NCBI RefSeq assembly: GCF_041199985.1
Contig: NZ_CP165647.1
Location: forward strand, 2,046,001 to 2,110,000
DNA: 64,000 bases
Direction: 5' to 3'
From: Leptotrichia sp. HSP-536
GTDB lineage: Bacteria > Fusobacteriota > Fusobacteriia > Fusobacteriales > Leptotrichiaceae
Part shown: in pieces, positions 45,309 through 54,607 of the stretch
How the letters are laid out: each line of letters opens with the position of its first letter
Numbering within the stretch: the first letter of the stretch is position 1
Program-made: the position numbers and the translations under genes
The notes under the pieces: generated by a model
Database searches by the model: none
Seen by the model: only the letters and a program-made list of their open reading frames with translations
What the model was told of the DNA's origin: nothing

Positions 45309-45323
45309 TCAGACATTGTCTGA
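45309..45323. promoter_or_regulatory. Palindrome in the aroB-aroA gap
   Basis: TCAGACA-T-TGTCTGA is a perfect 7-bp inverted repeat around one base, within the 189-base gap between aroB and aroA. A -10-like TATAGT lies downstream toward aroA. It could be an operator for an internal promoter; no regulator is assigned. Confidence 0.3.
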
Positions 45324-45405
45324 CCTTCTTCAATTACGCTGCTCAAACCTTAATAATAAAAAAATATACTACTTACTCAAAAATCTCCTCTCCCCATCTT
45401 CCTAA

Positions 45406-46464
45406 TCACAACCTCCCAATCTCTTTCAAAATCACAAAATTCACCCCATCACTTGTACTTTTCTTGTCCCTTCTCATAATTTCAGAAATTTTATCTTTCG
45501 GATATTCAATCTCTGTTGGTAAATTCAACGCTTTTAACAATTTCTCAATTCGCACAAACTCATTCTTCTTTTTAGTAATCCCTTTTCTTTCCCCAATTTT
45601 TGTAATATCCACCATCCCAGCAGAAATCGCCTCTCCGTGAGAATATTTTTCATAATTTGTAAACTGCTCTATAGCATGCCCAATCGTATGCCCAAAATTC
45701 AGTATCATTCGTAAATTACTTTCCTTCTCATCCTTTTCCACAACTTCCTTTTTTATTTCACAAGAACGGTAAACAAGTCCATTTATGTGCTTCATCAAAT
45801 ATTTTCGCAAATTTTCCTTATAATTTTCGTCAGTTTCAGAAAGTCCAGATGATTTTACAATATTTTCCAGCTTTTCAAAAAAATTCTTATCATAAATACA
45901 TCCATATTTCACAATTTCCGCAAATCCATCATAAAAATAGCGATTTGTTAATGTGTTCAAAAAATAATTATCAATTAAAACTAATTTTGGCTGGTGAAAT
46001 GCCCCAACTAAATTTTTCCCCTCTGGCAAGTCAACTCCAACTTTTCCTCCAACACTGCTGTCAACTTGCGAAACTATTGTTGTAGGAATTTGGACAAAAT
46101 CAATGCCACGCATATAACTGGCAGCTGCAAATCCAGCAATATCTCCAACAACTCCGCCACCAAATGCAACAACCATATCTTTTCTCGTAAGTCCTGCATT
46201 TACCATTGCAGAATAAATTCCAGGCATTATACCAATATGCTTATTTTTCTCTCCTGCTTCTAGCACATAAATTGTATAATCAAATCCTTTAAACATCTTC
46301 TCATATTGATTTCTATAAATTTTATCTACATTAGAATCAGTAATCACAAATAATTTTTTGCCATTATAAATCTTTTCAATATATTCAGGAAATTTCTCAA
46401 AAAAATTCTTTCCAATTACAATATCATAAGAATTTTTCCCCAACCCAACATTCAATATTTCCAT
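45406..46464 (-). CDS. aroB: 3-dehydroquinate synthase
   Basis: A 352-residue NAD- and metal-dependent enzyme that cyclises DAHP to 3-dehydroquinate. It shows the NAD segment GGGVVGDIAGFAAASYMRGIDFVQIPTT, the SQVDSSVGGKVGVDLPEGKNLVGAFHQP loop, and zinc ligands in LNFGHTIGHAIEQF and SHGEAISAGM. ATG 46464 is chosen because GGAG lies six bases before it; earlier in-frame ATGs lack spacing. It is fifth in the block aroF, TPR, tyrA, GNAT, aroB. Confidence 0.97.
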   Translation of the reverse strand: MEILNVGLGKNSYDIVIGKNFFEKFPEYIEKIYNGKKLFVITDSNVDKIYRNQYEKMFKGFDYTIYVLEAGEKNKHIGIMPGIYSAMVNAGLTRKDMVVAFGGGVVGDIAGFAAASYMRGIDFVQIPTTIVSQVDSSVGGKVGVDLPEGKNLVGAFHQPKLVLIDNYFLNTLTNRYFYDGFAEIVKYGCIYDKNFFEKLENIVKSSGLSETDENYKENLRKYLMKHINGLVYRSCEIKKEVVEKDEKESNLRMILNFGHTIGHAIEQFTNYEKYSHGEAISAGMVDITKIGERKGITKKKNEFVRIEKLLKALNLPTEIEYPKDKISEIMRRDKKSTSDGVNFVILKEIGRL

Positions 46465-46603
46465 AATTTTCTCCATCCTCTCTTCTGATAAATAATTATT
46501 AATCAAAATATGTAAATAAATTCTTAAAACGAATTATTTGTATATTAAAATATAGCAAAACCACTAAATTCCAACATTTAAAATGATTTTACTATATAAA
46601 CTT

Positions 46604-47206
46604 TTATTTCAAATTATATCTTTTTTCAAGTTCCCTTTTTATATAAACTGACTGAAACTCTTCTTTTAACATATCCATTATAATTACATCATAAGTTTTT
46701 CCCATAATTTCTAAGGTTTTTCGCAATCGCCCAACTTCCTTAAAACCAACTTTTTTGTATAGATTGTAAGCTGGTTCATTATATTCAAATACACTTAGCG
46801 ATATATTTCTCAGATTTAAAAATGAAAAACCATAATCAAGTATTAACTTTAGAGCTTCAGTTCCATAACCTTTTCTCTGATATTTGGGATTTCCAATGAG
46901 AACTCCCAACGCACCATTTCTGTTTATAATATCTAACGAATTAAATCCAATATTTCCCAAAAGTTCATCATTTTCAAGTAGTCTAACAGCAAACATTTTT
47001 TCTTTTTTTACTGAAATTAAAAATTCCTTTTCACTTTCAAAATCTATAATATTTGTATAGGAAAGATAACCCAAACCAACCGAAACTTTTATATCATTAA
47101 CCATTTGAGCATATTCTTCGACATCATCAAGAGAAATTGGAGAAAGATAAACAGCATCGCCAACCAATGTTTTTAAATATTTTTTCTTTTCAGAGCTATT
47201 TTCCAT
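46604..47206 (-). CDS. GNAT acetyltransferase (RimJ/RimL-like)
   Basis: A 200-residue N-acetyltransferase with the acetyl-CoA motif VLIGNPKYQRKGYGTEALKLILDYGF (Q/R-x-x-G-x-G/A form) and a C-terminal LSVFEYNEPAYNLYKKVGFKEVGR typical of RimJ/RimL and SpeG-type enzymes. The substrate is unknown. ATG 47206 follows GGGAGGAAT. It is embedded in the aromatic amino-acid cluster, 25 bases after tyrA, so it may be co-expressed without sharing the pathway. Confidence 0.82.
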   Translation of the reverse strand: MENSSEKKKYLKTLVGDAVYLSPISLDDVEEYAQMVNDIKVSVGLGYLSYTNIIDFESEKEFLISVKKEKMFAVRLLENDELLGNIGFNSLDIINRNGALGVLIGNPKYQRKGYGTEALKLILDYGFSFLNLRNISLSVFEYNEPAYNLYKKVGFKEVGRLRKTLEIMGKTYDVIIMDMLKEEFQSVYIKRELEKRYNLK

Positions 47207-47231
47207 TTTATTCCTCCCAAATGAATTTCTC

Positions 47232-48095
47232 TTAATCAATTTTCTCTCTACGTTTTGTTGAAATTATGAATTTTTCCTTTAAAGTTCCTAAATCATTACT
47301 GTTCAGGGCATCTTTTATTATATCAAGTTCTCTTTCAAATTGCTGTATCATTTTCAAAAGATTTTTTTTATTTCCCATAAACAGTTCTGCCCACAAATCT
47401 TCATTTATCTTTGCAATTCTTGTCAAATCCCGATAAGAATCCCCAATAAATCGGTTTGTATCGTACTTTTCACTATCGCTATTCACGAGAGAAACTGCAA
47501 TCGCATGCGTAAGCTGGCTAGTAAAAGCAATAATTTCATCATGTTCCTGTGCCTTAAGAAAACTGACTTTCTTAAAACCCATCAGCTTAACAATTTCTGA
47601 GAGCAATTCTAGATTTTCTTTTTTATTTTTTTCATCCTTAATAATTATATAATTTGCATCTTTAAACACTCTATTGTCTGCAAAATCAATCCCACGTTTC
47701 TCACGTCCCGCCATAGGATGTCCAAAAATAAAGTCAATATTTCTTCCACTCTTCTCAATAATTGGATCGATATCCTTGATAATTTTCTCTTTAATTCCAA
47801 CAACATCAGTAATTATCGCATTTTCCTTAAAATAATTAATATTATTCACAAAAAACGACTTCATCAAGTTCGGATAAAGAGTAATAACTACAAAATCCGA
47901 CTTTTCCAAAGGCTCCCTAGTTTCCAGAAATCCTTTATTTATCATATTTTTCTCTTCTGCTTTTTTTATCGTTTCCTCATCAATATCAATCCCATAAACA
48001 GTCTTAATACCCATTTCCTTAAAACTTTGTGCAAAAGCTGCTCCAATTACTCCGAGTCCTACTATTGTTACCGTTAAATTTTCTATTTTTTTCAA
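47232..48095 (-). CDS. tyrA: Prephenate dehydrogenase
   Basis: A 287-residue NAD(P)-dependent enzyme that turns prephenate into 4-hydroxyphenylpyruvate on the way to tyrosine. The Rossmann motif VTIVGLGVIGAAFAQSFKEMG opens the protein; DVVGIKEKI, FGHPMAGREKRGIDFA (catalytic His region) and FTSQLTHAIAVSL follow. The start is probably TTG 48095, at correct distance from AAGGGG; a GTG at 48107 would lie within that site. No fused chorismate mutase or ACT domain is present. Confidence 0.9.
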   Translation of the reverse strand: MKKIENLTVTIVGLGVIGAAFAQSFKEMGIKTVYGIDIDEETIKKAEEKNMINKGFLETREPLEKSDFVVITLYPNLMKSFFVNNINYFKENAIITDVVGIKEKIIKDIDPIIEKSGRNIDFIFGHPMAGREKRGIDFADNRVFKDANYIIIKDEKNKKENLELLSEIVKLMGFKKVSFLKAQEHDEIIAFTSQLTHAIAVSLVNSDSEKYDTNRFIGDSYRDLTRIAKINEDLWAELFMGNKKNLLKMIQQFERELDIIKDALNSNDLGTLKEKFIISTKRREKID

Positions 48096-48174
48096 AATTG
48101 TAAACACCCCTTTTTACAAGTTTTCTTATAAACAGCTACTTAAATTTAAATATTATATGAAAAATATCAAAATT

Positions 48175-49176
48175 TTAATTATTCCACCAACTTTTATTTT
48201 GCTTTTCTAATTTTTTCATTTCCTCTGTTCTTCCTTGCGACTTATAAATTTCTATTAACATATTTCGCTCGTATGTTTTACCATCAGTTGCATGCTTAAA
48301 TGCCATAGAATTTTTATACGCCTTTTCAGCTTCAATAAAATTACCTTGTAAAAAATACATATCTCCTATTCTAATCCAATAATCTCTAGCATCAAATTTT
48401 TGAGTTTTATTCGATATTTTTTCTATTGCCAATTTGTAATACTTTATGGCATTTTCATAATTTTGAGTTTTATAATCATACATTTGGGCTAATGAAGCAT
48501 AATCAGGTTGATAGTCTTCTAATTCAATTAACTGTAAATAAGTTTTTTCTGCTAAATCATATTTTTTTAAACTTACATAAGAATATGCTAACATTCTCAA
48601 ATCTCTAACATCACCTGTTTCCTTATAATTATTTTCATATTCTTGTAATTTTTGTTCACCAAAATTTTTATCCTTCTTTTGCCTTTCCAAAGTTTCTTGA
48701 GCTGGTTTATATCCTTTATCAGCAGCTTCTTTCAATAATTCATTTCCTTTTTCATCTTGTTTTATCCAAATATAAAATTCTCCCAGATCATTTAACGCTT
48801 TTATATCACCAGATTTTATTAATTCATTATACCGTTCAATAATTTTTTCTTCTAATTCTTTAGTTTTCTCTATATTTACTTTTAAAACTGAAAGCACTAT
48901 TGAATCTCTCCAATACCTATAGAATGAAATAATTTTTTCTTTTGTTTCTCTACTATTTCCTAAGTTATTATTTTCTTTTTCATATTTTAATAATAATTTT
49001 TCAGATTCTTCAAATTTTCTATTTCGAAAATAATAATCACTTAATTTTAATAGTGAATCCTTATCTCCTTTTTCAATTTGCTTTAAATATTGTTTTTCTT
49101 CTTTAGTATAAGTTTCTTTAGCGAAAGAATTAATTGAAGAAATTAAAATTAATAATAATAGCCATTTTCTTTTCAT
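48175..49176 (-). CDS. Exported TPR/Sel1-like repeat protein
   Basis: A 333-residue protein with a signal peptide (about residues 1-18, SSINSFA). The rest is a helical-repeat solenoid with TPR and Sel1 signatures such as DLGEFYIWIKQDEKGNELLKEAADKGYKPAQ, SLAQMYDYKTQNYENAIKYYKLA split units and RIGDMYFLQGNFIEAEKAYKNS. It lies between aroF (22-base gap) and tyrA within the aromatic operon although it has no evident metabolic role. It is unrelated in detail to the TPR protein at 38545-39687. Confidence 0.75.
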   Translation of the reverse strand: MKRKWLLLLILISSINSFAKETYTKEEKQYLKQIEKGDKDSLLKLSDYYFRNRKFEESEKLLLKYEKENNNLGNSRETKEKIISFYRYWRDSIVLSVLKVNIEKTKELEEKIIERYNELIKSGDIKALNDLGEFYIWIKQDEKGNELLKEAADKGYKPAQETLERQKKDKNFGEQKLQEYENNYKETGDVRDLRMLAYSYVSLKKYDLAEKTYLQLIELEDYQPDYASLAQMYDYKTQNYENAIKYYKLAIEKISNKTQKFDARDYWIRIGDMYFLQGNFIEAEKAYKNSMAFKHATDGKTYERNMLIEIYKSQGRTEEMKKLEKQNKSWWNN

Positions 49177-49198
49177 TTTTTACAACCCTTTAATAAAT

Positions 49199-50221
49199 TT
49201 ATTTAAAACTCTTCCCTAACACATTTGCAATCTTCTCCACATCCTGCATCAAATCATCAAATACTTCAAATTTCAATGATTGAGGTCCATCTGACAATGC
49301 CTTGTCTGGTTCAGGGTGTACTTCTACCATAAGCCCATCAGCTCCAGCAGCAATTCCTGCCATTGCAAGCGGTTTTACCATCCAGTATTTTCCAGTTGCA
49401 TGAGCTGAATCTACAATTATTGGCAAATGTGTCAATCTTTTAATCATAGGCACGGCATTTAAGTCCAATACGTTTCTGTAGGCTGTTTCATAAGTTCTAA
49501 TCCCTCTTTCACAAAGAACTACATTTTCGTTTCCACCAGCTAAAACATATTCTGCTGACATCAGCCATTCTTCAATTGTTGCACTCAATCCTCTTTTTAG
49601 CAGTACTGGGATATTTGTCTTTCCAATTTCTTTCAGCAAGTCAAAGTTTTGCATATTTCTTGCTCCAAGCTGAATCATATCAAGATGTGGTCCAAATTCA
49701 TGTAATTGAGCAATTGACATTACTTCACATATTATTGGAAGTCCTGTTTCCTCTTTTGCTTTTTTCATAAGTTCAATACCTTCCATTCCAAGTCCTTGAA
49801 ACGCATAAGGCGATGTTCTCGGTTTTACAACCCCACCTCTTAAAATATTTGCTCCAGCCGCTTTTACAGCTTTTGCCGTATCAATTATCTGTTTTTCATT
49901 TTCTACAGAACAAGGCCCTGCCATCATTACAAGACTCTTTCCGCCAATTTCAACATTTCCAACTTTTACAATAGTGTTTTCTGGTTTAAATTTTCTACTT
50001 GCTCTTTTATAAGGCTCTTGTACTCTTTGTACATCCAGTACATAATCCAACGCCTGAATATGCTTTATATCAATTGTGCTAATATCCCCAACTAATCCCA
50101 AAATCGAATATTCTTTGCCAGCGATCAGTTTAACACTTACGTTATTTTCTGTTTCCAGTCTATTTATCAATTTTTCTAATATTTTTTCATTTATTCCGCC
50201 ATCTATTTTAATAATCATCAT
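49199..50221 (-). CDS. aroF: 3-deoxy-7-phosphoheptulonate synthase (DAHP synthase, type I-beta)
   Basis: A 340-residue enzyme catalysing the first step of the shikimate pathway. The N-terminal ferredoxin-like regulatory domain (about residues 1-70, IIKIDGGINEKILEKLINRLE) is typical of the Thermotoga-type enzymes and often gives feedback control by Phe or Tyr. The barrel has MMAGPCSVENEKQI, LRGGVVKPRTSPYAFQG, LLKRGLSATIEEWL, and IVDSAHATGK with metal ligands, ending with MVEVHPEPDKALSDG. It stands at the head of the aromatic gene run. Confidence 0.95.
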   Translation of the reverse strand: MMIIKIDGGINEKILEKLINRLETENNVSVKLIAGKEYSILGLVGDISTIDIKHIQALDYVLDVQRVQEPYKRASRKFKPENTIVKVGNVEIGGKSLVMMAGPCSVENEKQIIDTAKAVKAAGANILRGGVVKPRTSPYAFQGLGMEGIELMKKAKEETGLPIICEVMSIAQLHEFGPHLDMIQLGARNMQNFDLLKEIGKTNIPVLLKRGLSATIEEWLMSAEYVLAGGNENVVLCERGIRTYETAYRNVLDLNAVPMIKRLTHLPIIVDSAHATGKYWMVKPLAMAGIAAGADGLMVEVHPEPDKALSDGPQSLKFEVFDDLMQDVEKIANVLGKSFK

Positions 50222-50282
50222 TTTTTCTCCTATTCCATTTTCATTACTTAATTATAAAACGATTTTACTGCACAATTTCAAA

Positions 50283-50603
50283 TTAACCTACAATTACAGC
50301 CGTTCCGCTGCAAGTTACCATAAGCATTCCATTATCTGCTCCCAGCACTTCATAGTCCATTTTTACACCAATAATAGCATTTGCTCCAAGACCTGCTGCT
50401 CTAGTTTTCATTTCTTCGAGAGCATTGGTTCTAGCTGCCAAGAGTTCATCTTCATATCCTTTTGATCTTCCTCCAAAAATATTTCTTAAATTTGCTCCTA
50501 AATCCTTAAACATATTAATTCCTGAAATAACCTCTCCAAAGACAATTCCTTTGTATTCCATCACTTTTTTGTCCTGAATCTCATTTGTAGTTGTAATAAC
50601 CAT
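50283..50603 (-). CDS. YbjQ-family (UPF0145) protein
   Basis: A 106-residue small protein of the YbjQ/UPF0145 family, sometimes called heavy-metal-binding domain. Hallmarks are VITTTNEIQDKKVMEYKGIVFGEVI, the RNIFGGRSKGYEDELLAARTNALEEM helix and ANAIIGVKMDYEVLG with a C-terminal VTCSGTAV. Members form ring-like pentamers of unknown function. An AAAGAGGT ribosome site is present. It lies 61 bases upstream of aroF and may be the first gene of that transcript. Confidence 0.85.
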   Translation of the reverse strand: MVITTTNEIQDKKVMEYKGIVFGEVISGINMFKDLGANLRNIFGGRSKGYEDELLAARTNALEEMKTRAAGLGANAIIGVKMDYEVLGADNGMLMVTCSGTAVIVG

Positions 50604-51050
50604 CTTTTTTACCTCTTTTCCTTATTTTTCCAGATAAACTTTTGCAAAAAAAAACTCTCTTAAAATAATTTTAGGAGAGGATAATATTTATATATAATAT
50701 TTATTTTAATATTTTACGATACTTTAATAGTTTATTTACATAGTCAAAATTTATAAAATTTGCCTAAAATGAAAATTATAAAAATACTTTTAATTATTAT
50801 AGGCAGTTATTATATTTCAAATCTCTACATCCACCAGTTATACTTAATTAAATTCAAAATTGATATTTTAAAATTAATTAACTATATCTTTCTATTCTTT
50901 TGTAAATCCTACAAATCTTCAACACTACTAATTTTCTAAACTACTAAATTATCTTTTACATTTTCAATAAATTTAATTTCCTACTATCCTACCATCCTAC
51001 TAATTATTGCATATATAATAACAAATATTGACTACATTGTCAACCATTAA
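50604..51050. other. Non-coding gap upstream of ybjQ-like gene, up to the insertion sequence
   Basis: AT-rich DNA with two modest hairpins: CTCTC/GAGAG around 50657-50680 and TGCCTA/TAGGCA around 50762-50808. It should hold the promoter for the ybjQ-aroF transcript. A 56-codon hydrophobic frame at about 50770 has no ribosome site and is not called. Confidence 0.35.
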
Positions 51051-51060
51051 AATTTGATTA

Positions 51061-52575
51061 GACAGAGTAAAAAATATAGGGGCAGTCATTAAATGCCACA
51101 ACAAATCTTTTTTGACTGCTTTTTTTAAAATATTTTACTTTGTGATATTTCTTTCAAAACTTCCCTAATCGGACATTCTCCTTCTCTCAAATATGGCATA
51201 TTTGTGCTTTTTCCTGTTTCATTAACAATTTCTGGCAAGCATTCCATCTCTATTACCTTTTCTAGTGAACTCGTTCTTTTCCCGCTAAAGTACAATTCAT
51301 ACGCCTTTTCCCTATCTTTTCCATAGTTTGCAAAGAAAGTGTGGTATAACGCTCTTGCCTTTATCTTTCTTCTTGAAAATGCTTTTGGCCTACTTGATAG
51401 AAATCTTGAGCATTCATGGGATACAAGGGCTTCCGTCCTTGAGCCTATGTAGTCCTCCTCCGTGTATATTCTTCTTATCTTCTCATACTGGTTAAGCAGC
51501 ATCTTCGTCTGGTCTTTTCTTCTCTGGCTTACATTCTCCTTTTCCTTGAAATTTTCATAAAAGTTTTCAAGTTCTTTAAAATCGTCTCCCTTTAGCCATC
51601 TGTAAAGGTTTTTTGATATTTCCTTGTCCCTTTTAGAAATTTCAGCTATGGCTTTTACTAAATGGAACTTGTCATAGATGTGTATTGGCTTGTAAATTCC
51701 AAGCTCTCTTACAAAGCTGTCTATCCATATTCTCCATCAGAGTTCACAATTAGTTTCTTTTTGTTCATATTGTATCTTTTTTCAAGATAGTTAAGTACAT
51801 ACTCCGACACTTCAAGCGATACGGATGCAGGAAACATTATTGTGTGCTTGTCAATGAGTTTGTTCCTGTCTGTGCAGATTTTCTCAATTCCACGATGTAT
51901 TACAGCCATCCTCATGTATGTATTTTTACTTCTTCTACACTTCATATGATCTTCATCAATCTCCATATATACTGGCGAACTATCATCTCTTTCAAATCTT
52001 TCAATATCAAGTTTCGGCATTTGAAAAGAATTGACAAGATTATACACGGTAGCCCTTGAAACACTGTAAGTTTTTGCAAGAAATGAAGCTGTAGTATGCT
52101 GATATTCAAAAAGTATAGTAAAAATCGTTTATCAGAAAGCCGTCTATACCGCTTAAGTCCAATTTTTTCATCAATGTAATAATGAATGCCTGTTTTTTTG
52201 TTTACATATTTTCGACGTTCAAAAGTTACATCCCCGAAGGCAGTGATAACAGTTCTTTTAACAAAACCTCTGCTTTTAAACTTATCTTTTCTTTCGTTGG
52301 AATGAAAGAAGTAATCATCAACTTTTTTGACATAAACTTTAAACAGTGTTTCAAAAGCTTTTGTGACAAACAGCTTAAACTGCTGCTCAAACGGAAGTCT
52401 GAAAGAAAAAATATTTTTAAGAAAAGTCTTTACAAGTGAAGAAAAATCTGATATTCTAATCATAGAGGGAACCACCTTTCAATAGGATTTGGCGATTATA
52501 TTGTAGCTGGTTTTCTCTTTTTTTTTAATTTGAAATTTAATTAAATTTATTTGCCCCTATATTTTTTACTCTGTC
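51061..52575 (-). mobile_element. ISLre2-type insertion sequence with intact ends
   Basis: A 1,515-bp element bounded by a perfect 24-bp inverted repeat: it begins GACAGAGTAAAAAATATAGG (51061 onward, arm to 51084), and the complementary arm is 52552-52575. It is flanked by an identical 10-bp direct repeat, AATTTGATTA, at 51051-51060 and 52576-52585, the target-site duplication. The single transposase gene inside is broken, so the copy cannot move unaided. It landed between the ybjQ-aroF transcript and rpmE2. Confidence 0.9.
51125..52475 (-). pseudogene. ISLre2-family (UPF0236) transposase, two frameshifts
   Basis: The N-terminal part (VKTFLKN..TAFGDVTFERRKYVNKKTG..YIDEKIGL) is in one frame to about 52130. 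One base appears missing from GATAAACG, after which the frame EYQHTTASFLAKTYSVSRATVYNLVNSF continues correctly. A second shift at about 51727-51735 (IVNSDGE followed by a spurious stop) moves to the frame that carries WIDSFVRELGIYKPIHIYDKFH and ends in the C-terminal RRIYTEEDYIGSRTEALVSH part. Together they make one nearly full-length transposase of about 450 residues. Clearly decayed. Confidence 0.85.
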
Positions 52576-52594
52576 AATTTGATTAATTTAAATC

Positions 52595-52627
52595 AAATAA
52601 AAAACAGAGAATAAATTATCCCTGTTT
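52595..52627 (-). terminator. Terminator of rpmE2
   Basis: AAACAGAG (52602-52609) pairs with CCCTGTTT (52620-52627) with one mismatch. On the minus strand it is followed by TTTTATTTG. It lies just outside the insertion sequence's duplicated target. Confidence 0.65.
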
Positions 52628-52641
52628 CCAACATTTCAAGA

Positions 52642-52881
52642 TTATAAATTGTATTTTTTCTTAAATTTGTCAACTCTTCCAGTTTCATCAACAAATTTAG
52701 ATTTTCCAGTATAGAATGGGTGAGAAGTTGAACTTGTTGCAACTTTTATTACTGGATATTCTTGCCCTTCAAAAGTTGTTGTTTCTTTAGAAGTTTTAGT
52801 TGATTTTCCTAAAAATTTTTCTCCGTTACTTGTATCTTCAAATACTACGAATCCGTATGATGGATGTAAATCTTTTTTCAT
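52642..52881 (-). CDS. rpmE2: 50S ribosomal protein L31, type B (zinc-free)
   Basis: A 79-residue L31 paralogue. It starts MKKDLHPSYGFVVFEDTS and has the type B SSTSHPFYTGKSKFVDETGRVDKFKKKY C-terminus. It contains no cysteine, so it lacks the zinc ribbon of type A L31. In Bacillus such copies replace the zinc form under zinc starvation through Zur; no Zur box was identified here, and this may be the only L31 gene. A GAAAGGAGC ribosome site precedes it. Confidence 0.95.
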   Translation of the reverse strand: MKKDLHPSYGFVVFEDTSNGEKFLGKSTKTSKETTTFEGQEYPVIKVATSSTSHPFYTGKSKFVDETGRVDKFKKKYNL

Positions 52882-53090
52882 AATTTCCTATGCTCCTTTC
52901 TATTTATAACTATGATTATTTTCAATATTTCATATCATAATACCATATTTTTCTTTAATTTTCAAGTATCGATATAGTAAAAATTTAGAGGAAATATTAA
53001 TATCCTATTTTTTTTATTTCAAATTCATTCAAATACATCTTCAAACATTTACATTACATTTTTTCAATTTCACAATTAATCAACTCTCTT

Positions 53091-53657
53091 CTATTTGTCC
53101 CAAAATAATTCATCTATTTTATTTTTTATCTCCATTATCTTGCTAATTTCTACTAAAACTTCCTTATTTTCTGGCAATATATCTTCATAAGGCAAACTTA
53201 TCATTATATCATCCATTACTTTCTTACTCCCAAATTTTTCAAAAAATATATTAATCTCTCCATTATCAAATAAATATCTCCCTGCATACTTATCTTCTTC
53301 ATATTCAAATTTAACATTCTTGTTATTTCTCTTAAGATATTTTCTTATTTTAGGAAGAACTGTCTTTATTTCATCTCCTACTTTTATACTTTCTCTATTG
53401 TTTAAATACAACTTTTCCATACAAAAAGTTAAAAATTGAGTTTCTGGTTTTGTAAGATTTTCAACAAAGTAATTTAATGAATAGTATATTTTCAAACCTT
53501 TGTATATTAAATCTATTGATATTGTTATTTTATCATCACTCAATTTCACTTCTACTTCTTCAGGAACAGAAAAAATTTTCATTATTTCCTTTAAAGATAT
53601 TTTTTCTATCCCATTAATTCCATAAGTATTATTTAAAATATACTTTTGCTTTTCCAT
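53091..53657 (-). CDS. Hypothetical cytoplasmic protein
   Basis: A 188-residue soluble protein with no signal peptide or membrane segment. It is rich in Lys, Glu and Ile with alternating beta strands (VEVKLSDDKITISIDLIYKGLKIYYSLNYF) and a helical C-terminus. No family is recognised. ATG 53657 follows AGGAGG at ideal distance, supporting a real gene; an ATG 18 bases upstream is rejected. It stands alone between rpmE2 and rlmB and may be lineage-specific. Confidence 0.6.
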   Translation of the reverse strand: MEKQKYILNNTYGINGIEKISLKEIMKIFSVPEEVEVKLSDDKITISIDLIYKGLKIYYSLNYFVENLTKPETQFLTFCMEKLYLNNRESIKVGDEIKTVLPKIRKYLKRNNKNVKFEYEEDKYAGRYLFDNGEINIFFEKFGSKKVMDDIMISLPYEDILPENKEVLVEISKIMEIKNKIDELFWDK

Positions 53658-53866
53658 TAAATTTCCTCCTATCAAATATTTTTGTTAAGTATTTGTAAAA
53701 GTCTAAAACTTATAATAAATACAATATTTTTATTTTTCTTACTTTTCTCTATCCTCTGCTAAAGAAGCTTGGCCTCTTATTATCATAAATACTTTTTTTA
53801 CTGAAATTTTATAATTTTTAATTTTACATTAACTAACTTTTTTCAATGAGAAAATTCCAAATTTTA

Positions 53867-54565
53867 CTATTTCGACATCTCCGACAATATTATCCCTCCA
53901 GCTACAGACACATTCAGCGAGTTTATTTGCCCCTTCAAGTGTATTTTTACAATTTTGTCACAATGCTCCTTAACTTTTTTTCGCATTCCATTTCCTTCAC
54001 TTCCAAGTACAAGACATGCTTTTTCTGGGTAATTTTCCTCATAATAATAATTTTGTCCGTCAGCTTCTGCACCGTAAACTGTATATCCATATTTTTTTAA
54101 TTTGTCAATCGTATCAGAAATATTGGTAACTTTTACAATATCCACATGTTCAATCGCTCCTGTTGATGATTTTACAACCGTTTCCGTAACTTTCACGCTA
54201 TTTCTGTCCTGAATAATAATCCCATCCACTCCAAAGCACTCCGCACTTCTTATAATCGCTCCAAAGTTTCTCGGATCCTGAACCTGATCCAGCACAACAA
54301 CTATAGATTTTTTCTTTTTCAAAAGTTTTTCTAGAAATGCAGTAAAATCTACATAATAATCAAATTCCGAAACAAGTGCCACAACTCCCTGAGAATTTTC
54401 AGTCCGTCTATCTGTATAAAAAATCTTTATATTCCTTCTACTTGCCAAATTCAATATTTCCCTAATTGTTTCTTTCTTTATCTTCTTATAAACCTCCAGT
54501 TTCTCAATATTTTTATCCGATTTCAATACTTCTATTACTGGATTTATTCCTATTATTTTTTCCAT
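53867..54565 (-). CDS. rlmB: 23S rRNA (guanosine-2'-O-)-methyltransferase RlmB/TrmH family
   Basis: A 232-residue SPOUT methyltransferase. The N-terminal substrate-binding domain (IIGINPVIEVLKSDKNIEKLEVYK) precedes the knotted catalytic domain with VVLDQVQDPRNFGAIIRSAECFGVDGII (motif 1), LVLGSEGNGM (motif 2) and IHLKGQINSLNVSVAGGIILSEM (motif 3, SAM-binding knot). RlmB modifies G2251 of 23S rRNA; TrmH-like tRNA specificity cannot be fully excluded. ATG 54565 is chosen after GAGAGAG. The gene is 42 bases beyond the decayed autotransporter. Confidence 0.9.
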   Translation of the reverse strand: MEKIIGINPVIEVLKSDKNIEKLEVYKKIKKETIREILNLASRRNIKIFYTDRRTENSQGVVALVSEFDYYVDFTAFLEKLLKKKKSIVVVLDQVQDPRNFGAIIRSAECFGVDGIIIQDRNSVKVTETVVKSSTGAIEHVDIVKVTNISDTIDKLKKYGYTVYGAEADGQNYYYEENYPEKACLVLGSEGNGMRKKVKEHCDKIVKIHLKGQINSLNVSVAGGIILSEMSK

Positions 54566-54607
54566 TTTTCTCTCTCTTTCCATTACATATTTTTATTTTT
54601 AAACTTT

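Noticed and set aside
50770..50940. A short hydrophobic plus-strand frame beginning MKIIKILLIIIG
   Set aside because: There is no ribosome site, and composition is what random AT-rich DNA gives. The Ser/Thr/Leu-rich tail has no family features.
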